Assembly: GCA_025993795.1 (NCBI GenBank)
Contig: JAMQHL010000033.1
Span: 67,078-103,356 of the forward strand
Length of the DNA: 36,279 bases
Reading direction: 5' to 3'
DNA from: Planctomycetota bacterium
Lineage (GTDB): Bacteria; Planctomycetota; UBA8742; UBA2392
Below are positions 8,762 to 17,270 of the stretch, piece by piece. Each line of letters starts with the position of its first letter. Position 1 is the first letter of the stretch. Both the position numbers and the translations under genes were made by a program. The notes beneath the pieces are model-generated. The model was given only the letters and a program-made list of their open reading frames with translations. It was not told where the DNA came from and did not search any database.

Positions 8762-8789
8762 TAAAGAACAAGCGCCCCGTCCGGAGCGC
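8760..8789 (-). terminator. Intrinsic terminator of the pilB-like gene
   Basis: A 7-bp GC-rich stem (8772-8778 with 8783-8789, one G-T pair) with loop GTCC is followed on the minus strand by TTGTTCTTTATT. It lies 33 nt past the pilB-like stop. Confidence 0.75.
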
Positions 8790-8822
8790 ATTGTTCAAGG
8801 CAGATCGCCAATTGTTCATTCA

Positions 8823-10517
<1,695 letters not shown>

Positions 10518-10603
10518 CAAGCCTCCCGACAACTCATCGGACCGTGTGGATTCAGTTGTCCGCCCGGTTTACCGCTGCGGTAATGTAGCAGCTGCAATCG
10601 CAC

Positions 10604-10631
10604 ACTGTAACCGCAAGCCCCTAGCTGTCAA
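10604..10631 (-). promoter_or_regulatory. Near-consensus promoter of the pilB-like gene
   Basis: On the minus strand a perfect TTGACA (10631-10626) and TACAGT (10609-10604) are separated by 16 nt. The -35 box overlaps the last codons of the upstream membrane-protein gene. The predicted leader to the ATG at 10517 is about 80 nt. Confidence 0.65.
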
Positions 10632-11187
10632 CGTTTTGGGCTCTCGCCCGCTTCCCGGCTGCGCGAACTTCAAGTGCGACATCCAGCATCCCACGCAAAG
10701 CCACCAGCATTGCGACCGAAACTACCACTGCTGCCACAGTCCGGGAATCTCGACCCAGCAATGACTGCGGCGTGCGACCCCATACCAGGACCGCGGGGAT
10801 GCCCAGTACGGCAAGACTGCACAGCGCAGACATCACCCGCCGGGTGGTCTCACCGCGCACGTTCCCCAACGTCAAGCCGCGAGAGACGCTGACTGTTTCC
10901 AGGCCTGCCGCCATGAGCGCATAGAGCACGACCGCCACGGCAACGCCGATCGCAAGTGGTTCATAGGCGGCCACTCCGATCGACGGCAGTGCCTCACATG
11001 TGGCACGCAGCAGGCGCAGCAGCGGTTCCGGGTGGCGCATTCTGGCCCGGGCGAGGCCCATCAGGTCAGAAACCCCTGCGGTGGCAGCGCCTGACCCGGC
11101 GAGCCATGTGCTATCCAGCAGGGCGCCAGCAATCAACGCCAGCAAACCAAGGACCGCGAACGTGAACCGGAAGTGAAGAGTTCGCAT
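10621..11187 (-). CDS. Membrane protein of unknown function
   Basis: This 188-residue protein has four likely membrane segments: about 8-30 (start FRFTFAVLGLLALIAGALL), about 70-95 (GVAAYEPLAIGVAVAVVLYALM), about 120-135 and about 150-165. Polar loops rich in arginine separate them. The layout suggests an inner-membrane protein with an intracellular C-terminus ending in a basic stretch. I recognise no family. The pilB-like promoter overlaps its 3' end, so the two genes are probably transcribed separately, though readthrough is possible. Confidence 0.65.
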   Translation of the reverse strand: MRTLHFRFTFAVLGLLALIAGALLDSTWLAGSGAATAGVSDLMGLARARMRHPEPLLRLLRATCEALPSIGVAAYEPLAIGVAVAVVLYALMAAGLETVSVSRGLTLGNVRGETTRRVMSALCSLAVLGIPAVLVWGRTPQSLLGRDSRTVAAVVVSVAMLVALRGMLDVALEVRAAGKRARAQNVDS

Positions 11188-11361
11188 AGGGTACTTACGT
11201 CAACCGGGGGACAGCAGAGTTGTTCTTAGATCCGCAGGCGCAGATTACCAATGGCCAATCGCCGTGTGTGCTCCCGGTGCAGCGGCGACAACCGGGCCAG
11301 GGCAGCTTGCCTTGCCAGCCGGGGACTGCCTGATTTTTCGCGGTTTGTTAGCCTTGGAACG

Positions 11362-12087
11362 ATGGTGGCACAGCGCCTGATTATCGCGGGACCATCGGCG
11401 AACGCGGGAAAGACCGCGTTGGCGTGCGCGGTTGTGGCCGCAGCTCCGGGCAGCCAGGCGCTCAAAATCACTCGATTTCACCGGGAATCCCATTGCCCCG
11501 TACACGGCGTGGACGAACAGGGTGACGACAACTGCGATGGCTGCGACCCCGTGCCTGCCGGATACGAGCTGGTCAGCGACGAGACCATTCTGCGAACTCC
11601 GGGAAAAGACACAGACCGCCTGGCGATTGCCGGGGCCAAGCCCGTGCTGTGGCTGCGCGCGGCACCCCATGTGTTTCGGTATGCGCTGGCTGCGGCGATG
11701 CAGGCGTTTGACCCGGAAAGACCATTGGTGATTGAAGGCAACTCGGCTGCGACCTTGCCGGACTTTCACGGCAAGGTGGTTCTGGTTTGGCCGCAGCGCA
11801 CTCGTGGGGTGAAGGCGAGCGTGCTGCCTGCGTTGAAACGCACAGACGTTCTTGTCCTCGTTGAGCATGAGGACGCGCCCCTCCGCCGTATCCCCAACAC
11901 GCTGCGCAGTGCACTGGCCAGGGCAGGCCTGCCCCAGAGCGCGTTACCGGAAGCACGTTGGCTGCCAGCCGACTGGTGGCAGGAAGGTTCCGGCGAAAGT
12001 GGGACTGCCGGGGCAAGGCTGGCTGTTGAACTGGCTGCGGAGATGGGCTGGGTGAAGAGCCCTTGGGGCCAAACGCAAAAAATGTAG
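11362..12087 (+). CDS. MobB-like P-loop protein with cysteine-rich insert
   Basis: This 241-residue protein opens with RLIIAGPSANAGKTALA, a Walker A loop (residues about 5-21). It then resembles MobB (molybdopterin guanine dinucleotide synthesis): LKITRFHRE where MobB has a conserved lysine, TPGKDTDRLAIAGA matching the MobB PGKDS-x-R-x-x-x-AGA motif, and LVIEGNSA as the equivalent of VEGF. Unlike standard MobB it carries an insert with CPVHG and, 13-16 residues on, CDGC, a possible metal site. This combination supports a molybdenum-cofactor or related metallocofactor role, but a different P-loop function is possible. The frame is open upstream; I chose the ATG at 11362 because the P-loop begins there and a TAGCCT -10 lies 7 nt before it. 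Confidence 0.55.
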   Translation: MVAQRLIIAGPSANAGKTALACAVVAAAPGSQALKITRFHRESHCPVHGVDEQGDDNCDGCDPVPAGYELVSDETILRTPGKDTDRLAIAGAKPVLWLRAAPHVFRYALAAAMQAFDPERPLVIEGNSAATLPDFHGKVVLVWPQRTRGVKASVLPALKRTDVLVLVEHEDAPLRRIPNTLRSALARAGLPQSALPEARWLPADWWQEGSGESGTAGARLAVELAAEMGWVKSPWGQTQKM

Positions 12088-12091
12088 CATA

Positions 12092-12103
12092 TGCACATGT
12101 GCA
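12092..12103. repeat. 12-bp perfect palindrome in intergenic DNA
   Basis: TGCACATGTGCA is self-complementary and lies in the AT-rich gap between the MobB-like gene and the RsbW-like gene. It could be an operator; nothing else supports a specific regulator. Confidence 0.35.
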
Positions 12104-12230
12104 ATCTGGTGAATATGTGACTGAGAATTCCCCGAATCCACTTGTAAGCGCACAAATAATTAGCACCCTTGCCTGATCGTTTTGCGGAAGTGTGCTTGAA
12201 CACACATCCCGAAACTGGAAAGCAGACGCC

Positions 12231-12680
12231 ATGATCCAGACCACACGTCGCGAACTCGACGTCGCAATCGACACCCGCTCGCTGGCGCCCCTGCGCGACT
12301 TCGTCCGTGAGGTATTGGCCGAGGGCCAGCTCGGAGCCCGTGTGGCCCGCCAGGTGGTAATTGCCATTGATGAGGCATGCAGCAGCATCATTCTCAACGC
12401 CAAAGAACACGGCGCCGCCGGCAACCTGCGACTGCTGATCGACATTGACCCGACGCGCGTCAAGGTGACCATCGCCGATACTGCCAATGACTACGACGTA
12501 GGCGACGTCAGCCGCGAGGAACTGCTGAAAGAGTTCACGCGCAGCAAGAAGAACGAGATGGGCACCTTCCTGATCCGGCGCGCCGTTGACGAGTTCACGT
12601 ACGTCTTCCGCAAGGGCTTTCAGTCCGAGATCGAGATGATCAAGTTCATTTACGAGCAGCAGGAACCAAAGGCCAACTAA
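12231..12680 (+). CDS. Anti-sigma factor kinase-like ATP-binding protein (RsbW family)
   Basis: This 149-residue protein matches the small GHKL ATPases of the RsbW/SpoIIAB type that phosphorylate anti-anti-sigma factors or bind sigma factors. The N box is visible as VVIAIDEACSSIILNAKEHG (about 41-60, with E and N at the ATP/Mg site). It is followed by a strand pair (LRLLIDIDPTRVKVTIADTAND, where the D is the G1-box aspartate) and a glycine-containing lid (EMGTFLIRRAVDEFTY). No partner sigma factor or STAS protein is adjacent, so its target is unknown. The ATG at 12231 fits the family start. A strong terminator follows. Confidence 0.8.
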   Translation: MIQTTRRELDVAIDTRSLAPLRDFVREVLAEGQLGARVARQVVIAIDEACSSIILNAKEHGAAGNLRLLIDIDPTRVKVTIADTANDYDVGDVSREELLKEFTRSKKNEMGTFLIRRAVDEFTYVFRKGFQSEIEMIKFIYEQQEPKAN

Positions 12681-12712
12681 CCGCTGCCCCGGCAGCTCAC
12701 GCAACAGCTTTC

Positions 12713-12740
12713 GGCGCCGCACTGCGGCGCCTTTTCTTTT
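12713..12740 (+). terminator. Intrinsic terminator after the RsbW-like gene
   Basis: A perfect 8-bp stem (12713-12720 with 12724-12731), loop ACT, is followed by TTTTCTTTT. It starts 33 nt after the stop codon. Confidence 0.92.
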
Positions 12741-12753
12741 CATTGCCGTCGTC

Positions 12754-12766
12754 TAGCGTACACGCG
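12754..12766 (+). promoter_or_regulatory. -10 box for a leaderless deacetylase transcript
   Basis: TAGCGT (12754-12759) ends 6 nt before the GTG start at 12766; no Shine-Dalgarno is present. Confidence 0.4.
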
Positions 12767-13566
12767 TGCTCAAAGCCATCGCCATCAAGCTTGCAGCCAT
12801 TGCGGCCGTTGTCGCGAGTCTTGTGTTGCTTCCGTTTCCGTGGGGTTGGGTTGGCGCATGCGCTTCACTGGCCCTGGCGTTGGGCGTGATTGCCTGGGCT
12901 GTGTTCAATGTGAACAGCTCGATCTGGGCTCGTACTCTTTGGCGGTCGCCGGTGCCGGCCAAGGCTGTGGCACTGACATTCGATGACGGACCCGACCCCG
13001 AATTTACGCCCCGCGTGCTCGACCTGCTGAAAGACAAGGGCGTGAAAGCAACGTTCTTCTGTGTGGGCGCGCGCGTCCGCCGGCATCCCGCGCTGGCAAA
13101 GCGCATTGCGCAAGAAGGCCACACACTCGGCAACCACAGTGACACCCACGCAGTGTGGATCAACTTCAGTCTTCACGGCAAGCTGCGCCGCGAAATCCGG
13201 GATTGCAACAACGCCATCGAGGCCGCCACCGGCGTCAAGCCGTGCCTGTACCGGGCGCCCCACGGATTCAAGAACCCGGCGCTTGGCGATGTGCTGGGGC
13301 AGGAAGGCATGGTAGCTGTCGGGTGGCAGGTTCGCGGGTTTGATGCCGTGGTCACCGACGCGGCGCGCATTGCCGAGCGTATTGTGGACAGCGCCAGGCC
13401 CGGGGGTGTGATTCTGCTGCATGACGGCGCGGGCTTGCAGGGAACGAGCGACCGCAATGCTACGCTGGAGGCGTTGCCGGTCGTGATTGACGGGCTGCGC
13501 GCGCGCGGGCTTGAGATCGTCGCGCTGGACACGCTGCTGGGCTCGAAGGTGTACGCGCAAGCCTGA
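12766..13566 (+). CDS. Polysaccharide deacetylase (NodB domain)
   Basis: This 266-residue protein has two close hydrophobic segments at the N-terminus (about 5-20 and 25-47), then a NodB homology domain (about 63-255). It should remove N-acetyl groups from an extracytoplasmic sugar polymer. NodB motifs are intact: TFDDGPDPEFT (motif 1, catalytic base and metal Asp), HTLGNHSDTHA (motif 2, two metal histidines spaced H-x3-H), LYRAPHGFKNP (motif 3), WQVRGFDA (motif 4) and ILLHDG (motif 5). The GTG start at 12766 is chosen because it directly follows the -10 box and gives the membrane anchor. It is probably monocistronic. Confidence 0.9.
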   Translation: MLKAIAIKLAAIAAVVASLVLLPFPWGWVGACASLALALGVIAWAVFNVNSSIWARTLWRSPVPAKAVALTFDDGPDPEFTPRVLDLLKDKGVKATFFCVGARVRRHPALAKRIAQEGHTLGNHSDTHAVWINFSLHGKLRREIRDCNNAIEAATGVKPCLYRAPHGFKNPALGDVLGQEGMVAVGWQVRGFDAVVTDAARIAERIVDSARPGGVILLHDGAGLQGTSDRNATLEALPVVIDGLRARGLEIVALDTLLGSKVYAQA

Positions 13567-13608
13567 TGCGCCAGATTTTCGGCACGACCCGGCAGGCGGC
13601 GCGGGCGT

Positions 13609-13630
13609 TACTATGCTGGGCCCGGAGGGA
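13609..13630 (+). promoter_or_regulatory. -10 box and Shine-Dalgarno of lolA
   Basis: TACTAT at 13609-13614 is followed by GGAGGGA at 13624-13630, 5 nt before the ATG. This is an ordinary leadered start, unlike several neighbours. Confidence 0.5.
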
Positions 13631-13635
13631 CCACT

Positions 13636-14355
13636 ATGCGCCTTGTAGCCATCGCCCTGTTTCTGCTGCTGGTTCGCGCCACCATTGCGGCGCAGGAAAG
13701 CTCCCCCACGCCGGTACCACAACCGGCGCCTGCTGAGGGTAAAGAGACAGAAGAGGCCGACGAGGCCAAAGAAGAGTCGCTGGACGACCTGCTGAAGCGC
13801 ATTGAGAAAGAGCACAAAGAACACAAGGACTTCCAGGGCAACTTCACGCAGACCAAATTCCTGCCCCTGTTCGGTGACAAGATCGAATCGTCCGGCCGCT
13901 TTGTGTTCAAGAAGCCTGACCACGTGCGCTGGGAATACGCCAAGCCGCACAAGTCGATTCTCGTCGTCACGGGCGAGAGCGGCAAGAAGTGGAGCGAGAG
14001 CACAAACAGGATTGAGAACATCAAGCTGTCAGAGGACCGTGGTCTCGATGCGGTCGTCAAGCAACTGTTCACGTGGTTCAAGGGCGAGTTCACGAAACTC
14101 AAGAACGATTACGATGTGAGCATCAAGTCGCGCGAGCCCGTGACGCTTGAGATGAAGCCGCAAAACGAAATAGTCAGGAAGTTCATCACCAGCATCGAGG
14201 TCAAGTTCGCCAAGGGCGAAGGCGCAATCACAAGCGTCAAGCTGCTTGAGCCGCTTGCCAAGGGCGACAAAGAGCCCGGCTACACCCTGTACGAGTTCAA
14301 GGACACGAAACTGGACACGGACGTGAAGGACGAGGAGTTCGAGATCAAGAAGTAG
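13636..14355 (+). CDS. lolA: LolA-like outer-membrane lipoprotein carrier
   Basis: LolA shuttles lipoproteins across the periplasm to the outer membrane. This 239-residue protein has a signal peptide (MRLVAIALFLLLVRATIAAQ) and a Pro/Glu-rich linker. The LolA fold begins at about residue 48 with a helix and F-x-G-x-FTQTKFLPLFGDKIESSGRFVFKKPDHVRWEY. This is the family's F-Q-Q-x-x-x-L...G-x-F-x-x-x-RP-x-x-x-R-W-x-Y pattern, with KP replacing RP. The C-terminal half is a run of charged beta strands ending EFEIKK. The acidic linker is unusual. The start has a strong GGAGGGA 5 nt upstream. A LolA implies a diderm envelope. Confidence 0.83.
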   Translation: MRLVAIALFLLLVRATIAAQESSPTPVPQPAPAEGKETEEADEAKEESLDDLLKRIEKEHKEHKDFQGNFTQTKFLPLFGDKIESSGRFVFKKPDHVRWEYAKPHKSILVVTGESGKKWSESTNRIENIKLSEDRGLDAVVKQLFTWFKGEFTKLKNDYDVSIKSREPVTLEMKPQNEIVRKFITSIEVKFAKGEGAITSVKLLEPLAKGDKEPGYTLYEFKDTKLDTDVKDEEFEIKK

Positions 14356-14421
14356 CGGCGCAACTCGTTGATACCTGAAACAGGCAGGCTGGGAAATCGA
14401 CAGAAAACATGAAACGAACCC

Positions 14422-14449
14422 TTGACCTGTCAATGCAACCCGCTATCGT
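14422..14449 (+). promoter_or_regulatory. Promoter of the aromatic amino acid operon
   Basis: TTGACC (14422-14427) and TATCGT (14444-14449) are separated by 16 nt. Transcription would start near 14456, a few bases before the leader peptide ATG. Confidence 0.65.
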
Positions 14450-14461
14450 TCTGCTCCTGAT

Positions 14462-14539
14462 ATGAACACCAAGATCGCCATCTTCGCGTTTGCATTCGCC
14501 TACCTCTACCCGGGTGGGCGCGGGCAGGCGTGTCGATGA
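14462..14539 (+). CDS. Phe/Tyr-rich leader peptide (attenuator)
   Basis: A 25-codon ORF reads MNTKIAIFAFAFAYLYPGG followed by RGQACR and a TGA at 14537. Within ten codons it holds three Phe (14483, 14489, 14495) and two Tyr codons (14501, 14507). It sits between a promoter and an intrinsic terminator, directly upstream of a prephenate-dehydratase-like gene and a DAHP synthase, so it almost certainly senses Phe-tRNA (and perhaps Tyr-tRNA) charging by ribosome stalling. It is too short for ordinary gene finders. A longer frame opening at 14490 for the next gene overlaps it and has no start support. Confidence 0.85.
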   Translation: MNTKIAIFAFAFAYLYPGGRGQACR

Positions 14540-14575
14540 GCATCTAGCATTCCCATCACACGTTCCCTGGCCCGC
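14520..14575 (+). promoter_or_regulatory. Candidate antiterminator pairing
   Basis: GCGGGCAGG at 14520-14528, just after the Tyr codons, can pair with CCTGGCCCGC at 14566-14575 (bulged G at 14570). This removes the 5' arm of the terminator. A ribosome stalled at the Phe codons would leave 14520-14528 free. One that reaches the stop codon at 14537 would cover it and let the terminator form. Confidence 0.65.
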
Positions 14576-14600
14576 TCACTTGAGCGGGCCTTTTCTGTTT
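14569..14600 (+). terminator. Attenuator terminator
   Basis: A perfect 10-bp GC-rich stem (14569-14578 with 14581-14590) is followed at once by TTTTCTGTTT. It lies between the leader peptide and the first structural gene, 30 nt past the leader stop codon. Confidence 0.92.
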
Positions 14601-14627
14601 CACGGCAGACACAACCGGAGCAACCAC

Positions 14628-15278
14628 ATGCTGACACTGGAAACACAACGACACTACCGCGTCGCCTACCAGGGCGAGCGCGGTTCGAACTCGGAACGTG
14701 CGGGCCTGACCCTGCTGGCAGAGCGATTCACCGGATGGCCGTTCGCAAGCTTCGCGGACGCCGCAGCGGCGCTCGCGAACGGCCGCGTCGATCTTCTGCT
14801 GTTGCCGATTCACAACAGCAGCACTGGAAGCATCCACGACGCGCTGACGCTCTCGCACCAGTTCGCCACACTCGAAGAAACGACTTTGCGTGTCGATCAT
14901 TACCTGCTGGGCATACCGGGCGTGCGCCGGCGCGACATCACCGAAGTCTGGGCTCACCCGCAAGTCGCTGCGCAGTGCCGCGGCTGGCTGAGCCACAACA
15001 GCGTGCGCCTGCGCCTGGTTGACGACGGCGCGCGCCAGGCGCCCGCTTTTCTGCGCGGCGGGCTGCGGCATGTTGGCGTGCTGGGGCCGATCGGCATCGG
15101 GGATGCCACTGGTCTGTATCCCATCGAAGGCCCCGCGCAGGACGAGCCGGACAATCGCACCACGTTTCGCCTGTTGTGCCGAAGCGTACAGGCCGACCCG
15201 GTGCCGACGGCACATTCAAATCCACTTGAGACCTCGGCGGCCCACGCGGGCAGGCCGGGGCAGGAAAAACAACCATGA
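14628..15278 (+). CDS. Prephenate dehydratase domain protein (stand-alone, no ACT domain)
   Basis: This 216-residue protein has the prephenate dehydratase fold, the enzyme that makes phenylpyruvate for phenylalanine. Landmarks are VAYQGERGSNSE (about 12-23), LLPIHNSSTGSIHD (about 58-71), HPQVAAQCRGWL (110-121) and DNRTTFRLL (175-183). Two usual motifs differ: the ENS of the substrate loop is HNS, and the N-x-TRF active-site motif reads NRTTF, with the arginine replaced by threonine. There is no C-terminal ACT domain for feedback control, so regulation may rest on the attenuator. The ATG at 14628 has CCGGAG 7 nt upstream. Its stop overlaps the next start (ATGA). It could be a divergent enzyme or a non-catalytic homologue. 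Confidence 0.8.
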   Translation: MLTLETQRHYRVAYQGERGSNSERAGLTLLAERFTGWPFASFADAAAALANGRVDLLLLPIHNSSTGSIHDALTLSHQFATLEETTLRVDHYLLGIPGVRRRDITEVWAHPQVAAQCRGWLSHNSVRLRLVDDGARQAPAFLRGGLRHVGVLGPIGIGDATGLYPIEGPAQDEPDNRTTFRLLCRSVQADPVPTAHSNPLETSAAHAGRPGQEKQP

Positions 15279-16420
15279 CCACCGGAACCATTGAAGCTCC
15301 GCGCCCAGACGAGGCGCTGGTGCTTGGCGCCCTGCGCGCAAACATCAACCACATCGACAGCCAGTTGGTGACGTTGCTTGCACAACGCGCCAAAGTCGCC
15401 GGAGATATAGGGCTTGCCAAGCGCCTCGCCGGCAAGCCGATTCATGACTCGCAACGGGAGAGCACGCACGCCCTTGAGCTTGAACAGACGGCCTCGCGCA
15501 TGGGGTTGCCGGCGCGACTCGGCCGGGAGCTGGCGTTGCTGCTCGCCCGCCACGGGTGCGCCGCGCAACTGGACCAGCCGAAAGCGCAGAGCGCGCGCAA
15601 CATAGCGCGCGACACGGAGAGCTTCAGGCTTGCGCGCTGGGAGCCCGGCCGGCACACCGTCGTCACCATCGGGGAGGCGCAGATTGGTGCGGGGTTGCAC
15701 GAGGTGATTGCGGGTCCCTGCGCGGTTGAATCCGAGGGACAAATCCATGATGCCGCCGATCACGCTCGCGCGTGCGGCGTTCGTATCCTGCGCGGCGGCG
15801 CGTTCAAGCCACGCACCAGCCCGTACGATTTCCAGGGTACCGGCATGCCGGGCGTGCGCTGGCTTGCGGACGCGGCACATAGCCGTGGAATGGCGTGCGT
15901 TACGGAGGTGCTCGACCCGGCCGATGCGGCCCAGATCGCGGCGCACGCCGACCTGCTGCAAATCGGTGCCCGCAACATGCAGAACGTGCCGCTGCTGCGG
16001 GCGTGCGCTGACACCGGCCGGCCGATCCTGCTCAAGCGCGGGGCGGCAGCAACGATGCGCGAACTGCTGTGTGCCGCTGAGTACATTCTGCTGGCTGGCA
16101 ACCCGGACGTGATCCTGTGTGAGCGCGGCCTGCGGACGTTTGAGCGCGAAACCCGCAACACGCTTGACCTCTCCAGCGTGCCGGCATTACGCCAGCTCAC
16201 GCATCTGCCCGTGATCGTTGACCCCAGCCACGCCGCCGGCCGGGACGAATTGATACTGTCGTTGTGCAGGGCAGCTCACGCCGTTGGCGCAGACGGAGCC
16301 ATCGTGGAAATGCACCCCCGGAAGTGCGAAGCGAAGTGTGACCAGAGACAGGCATTGACGCCCGGCCAGCTGGCAGAGGTATGCAACGAAGTGCATTTAG
16401 TGCAAAATCGCTTGGCGTAA
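15275..16420 (+). CDS. Chorismate mutase - DAHP synthase fusion
   Basis: This 381-residue bifunctional protein joins the first step of the shikimate pathway to the first step of Phe/Tyr synthesis. Residues about 15-97 form an AroQ chorismate mutase (R21, R38, K49, RE at 61-62; LR-x5-ID-x2-L-x2-LL-x2-R pattern). Residues about 140-378 form a type I beta DAHP synthase with GPCAVES (metal C149), KPRTSPYDFQG, LLQIGARNMQN, ILLKRG, NTLDLSSVP, VIVDPSHAAG (H319), VEMHPRKC (E345) and D356. Such fusions are known in Bacillus-type AroA enzymes, where the mutase domain gives allosteric control. It overlaps the upstream gene by 4 nt and lies under the Phe/Tyr attenuator. Confidence 0.95.
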   Translation: MTTGTIEAPRPDEALVLGALRANINHIDSQLVTLLAQRAKVAGDIGLAKRLAGKPIHDSQRESTHALELEQTASRMGLPARLGRELALLLARHGCAAQLDQPKAQSARNIARDTESFRLARWEPGRHTVVTIGEAQIGAGLHEVIAGPCAVESEGQIHDAADHARACGVRILRGGAFKPRTSPYDFQGTGMPGVRWLADAAHSRGMACVTEVLDPADAAQIAAHADLLQIGARNMQNVPLLRACADTGRPILLKRGAAATMRELLCAAEYILLAGNPDVILCERGLRTFERETRNTLDLSSVPALRQLTHLPVIVDPSHAAGRDELILSLCRAAHAVGADGAIVEMHPRKCEAKCDQRQALTPGQLAEVCNEVHLVQNRLA

Positions 16421-16727
16421 TCCTGTGGACAGTGTAAACTAAATAATGGATTGGTTTTATGAGTTTGGTGGGCCAGACAGCTGTGCTGGATTAAAAATCA
16501 ATCATATTGTTGCATGCATGACGATGGCGTGATATTGATTATCCAGGGGTAGCTCGGGAATGGCGATCTCAGCGTCTCCGCGAAGCCCCTGAATCAGTGA
16601 GTTTAGAGCAGTACGTGATATCTGTCCGACACGACATTGTCACCGTTGTGTCAAACCACACATGGCACTGGACAATACGCCATGTATTGACAACCTTTTC
16701 TGCTGAAGCCGCCACGGAGCCACACCG
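16421..16727. other. AT-rich intergenic region
   Basis: The 307 bp hold no convincing ORF. The stretch 16430-16550 is clearly richer in A and T than its neighbours. It contains a loose inverted repeat (ATCAATCATAT near 16496 against ATATTGAT near 16530) that could end the aromatic operon. Towards the response regulator, GACAAT (16671-16676) and TTGACA (16685-16690) are possible promoter elements, but no pair has good spacing. Confidence 0.4.
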
Positions 16728-17144
16728 ATGGAAGATGTTCGCGCCCGTCAGTCCGTAGTCCTCATTATCGAGGATGACACCGATTCTGCTTCGCGCTGTG
16801 AGGCACTCGTCGAAAGTGTCGGTGCCACAAGCCTGCGCGTAAACACCATGGAAGCCGCCGAGAAGGTCCTTTCCCAGAATGCACCCGACGTTGTCATTGT
16901 CGATTACGACCTGCCCGACGGAACCGGTATCGACGTGATTGGCGCCTTGCGGCAGTCCATGGCTCATCGCTCAACACCGATTGTCCTGCTGACCGGCGAG
17001 ATCTACCCCGCAGATCTTGAACGCGCCGTCATGATGGGCATCTACGCATTTCTTGCCAAACCGTTCAGTGGCCAGGAATTCGTAAAGCTGCTCAACGCAG
17101 CCATCAACGAAAACGCCGACCGCGTGCCCCGCACGAATGGCTGA
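16728..17144 (+). CDS. Single-domain response regulator
   Basis: The 138 residues are one receiver domain with no output domain. Acidic pocket residues EDD (15-17) follow VVLII. The phosphoacceptor is D59 in DVVIVDYDLPDG. The conserved threonine is in IVLLTGE and the lysine is in FLAKPFSG. Single-domain regulators act by protein contact, for example in phosphorelays or motility control. No histidine kinase is nearby, so the partner is unknown. A short basic tail (RVPRTNG) follows the last helix. The start lies after GGAG-containing sequence (CACGGAGCC). Confidence 0.9.
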   Translation: MEDVRARQSVVLIIEDDTDSASRCEALVESVGATSLRVNTMEAAEKVLSQNAPDVVIVDYDLPDGTGIDVIGALRQSMAHRSTPIVLLTGEIYPADLERAVMMGIYAFLAKPFSGQEFVKLLNAAINENADRVPRTNG

Positions 17145-17159
17145 AGCGGACCCAGTCCG

Positions 17160-17174
17160 CAAGCTTCCAGCTTG
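17160..17174. repeat. Isolated hairpin with TTCCA loop
   Basis: CAAGC, loop TTCCA, GCTTG: the same 5-nt-loop hairpin type that forms the array at 35889-36198, here alone in the gap after the response regulator gene. Confidence 0.4.
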
Positions 17175-17270
17175 GGCGTAGGCAATTGCCGCTCCGCAAT
17201 CCACAATCGCGCACCCGGGCATCGCACATGGTGCGCCGCCCGCACAATGGCGATTGGCAAGGAGACCGGT

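Noticed and set aside
14490..14627. Upstream extension of the prephenate dehydratase gene
   Set aside because: It would begin inside the leader peptide and run through the attenuator terminator; the family sequence starts after 14628, where a Shine-Dalgarno lies.
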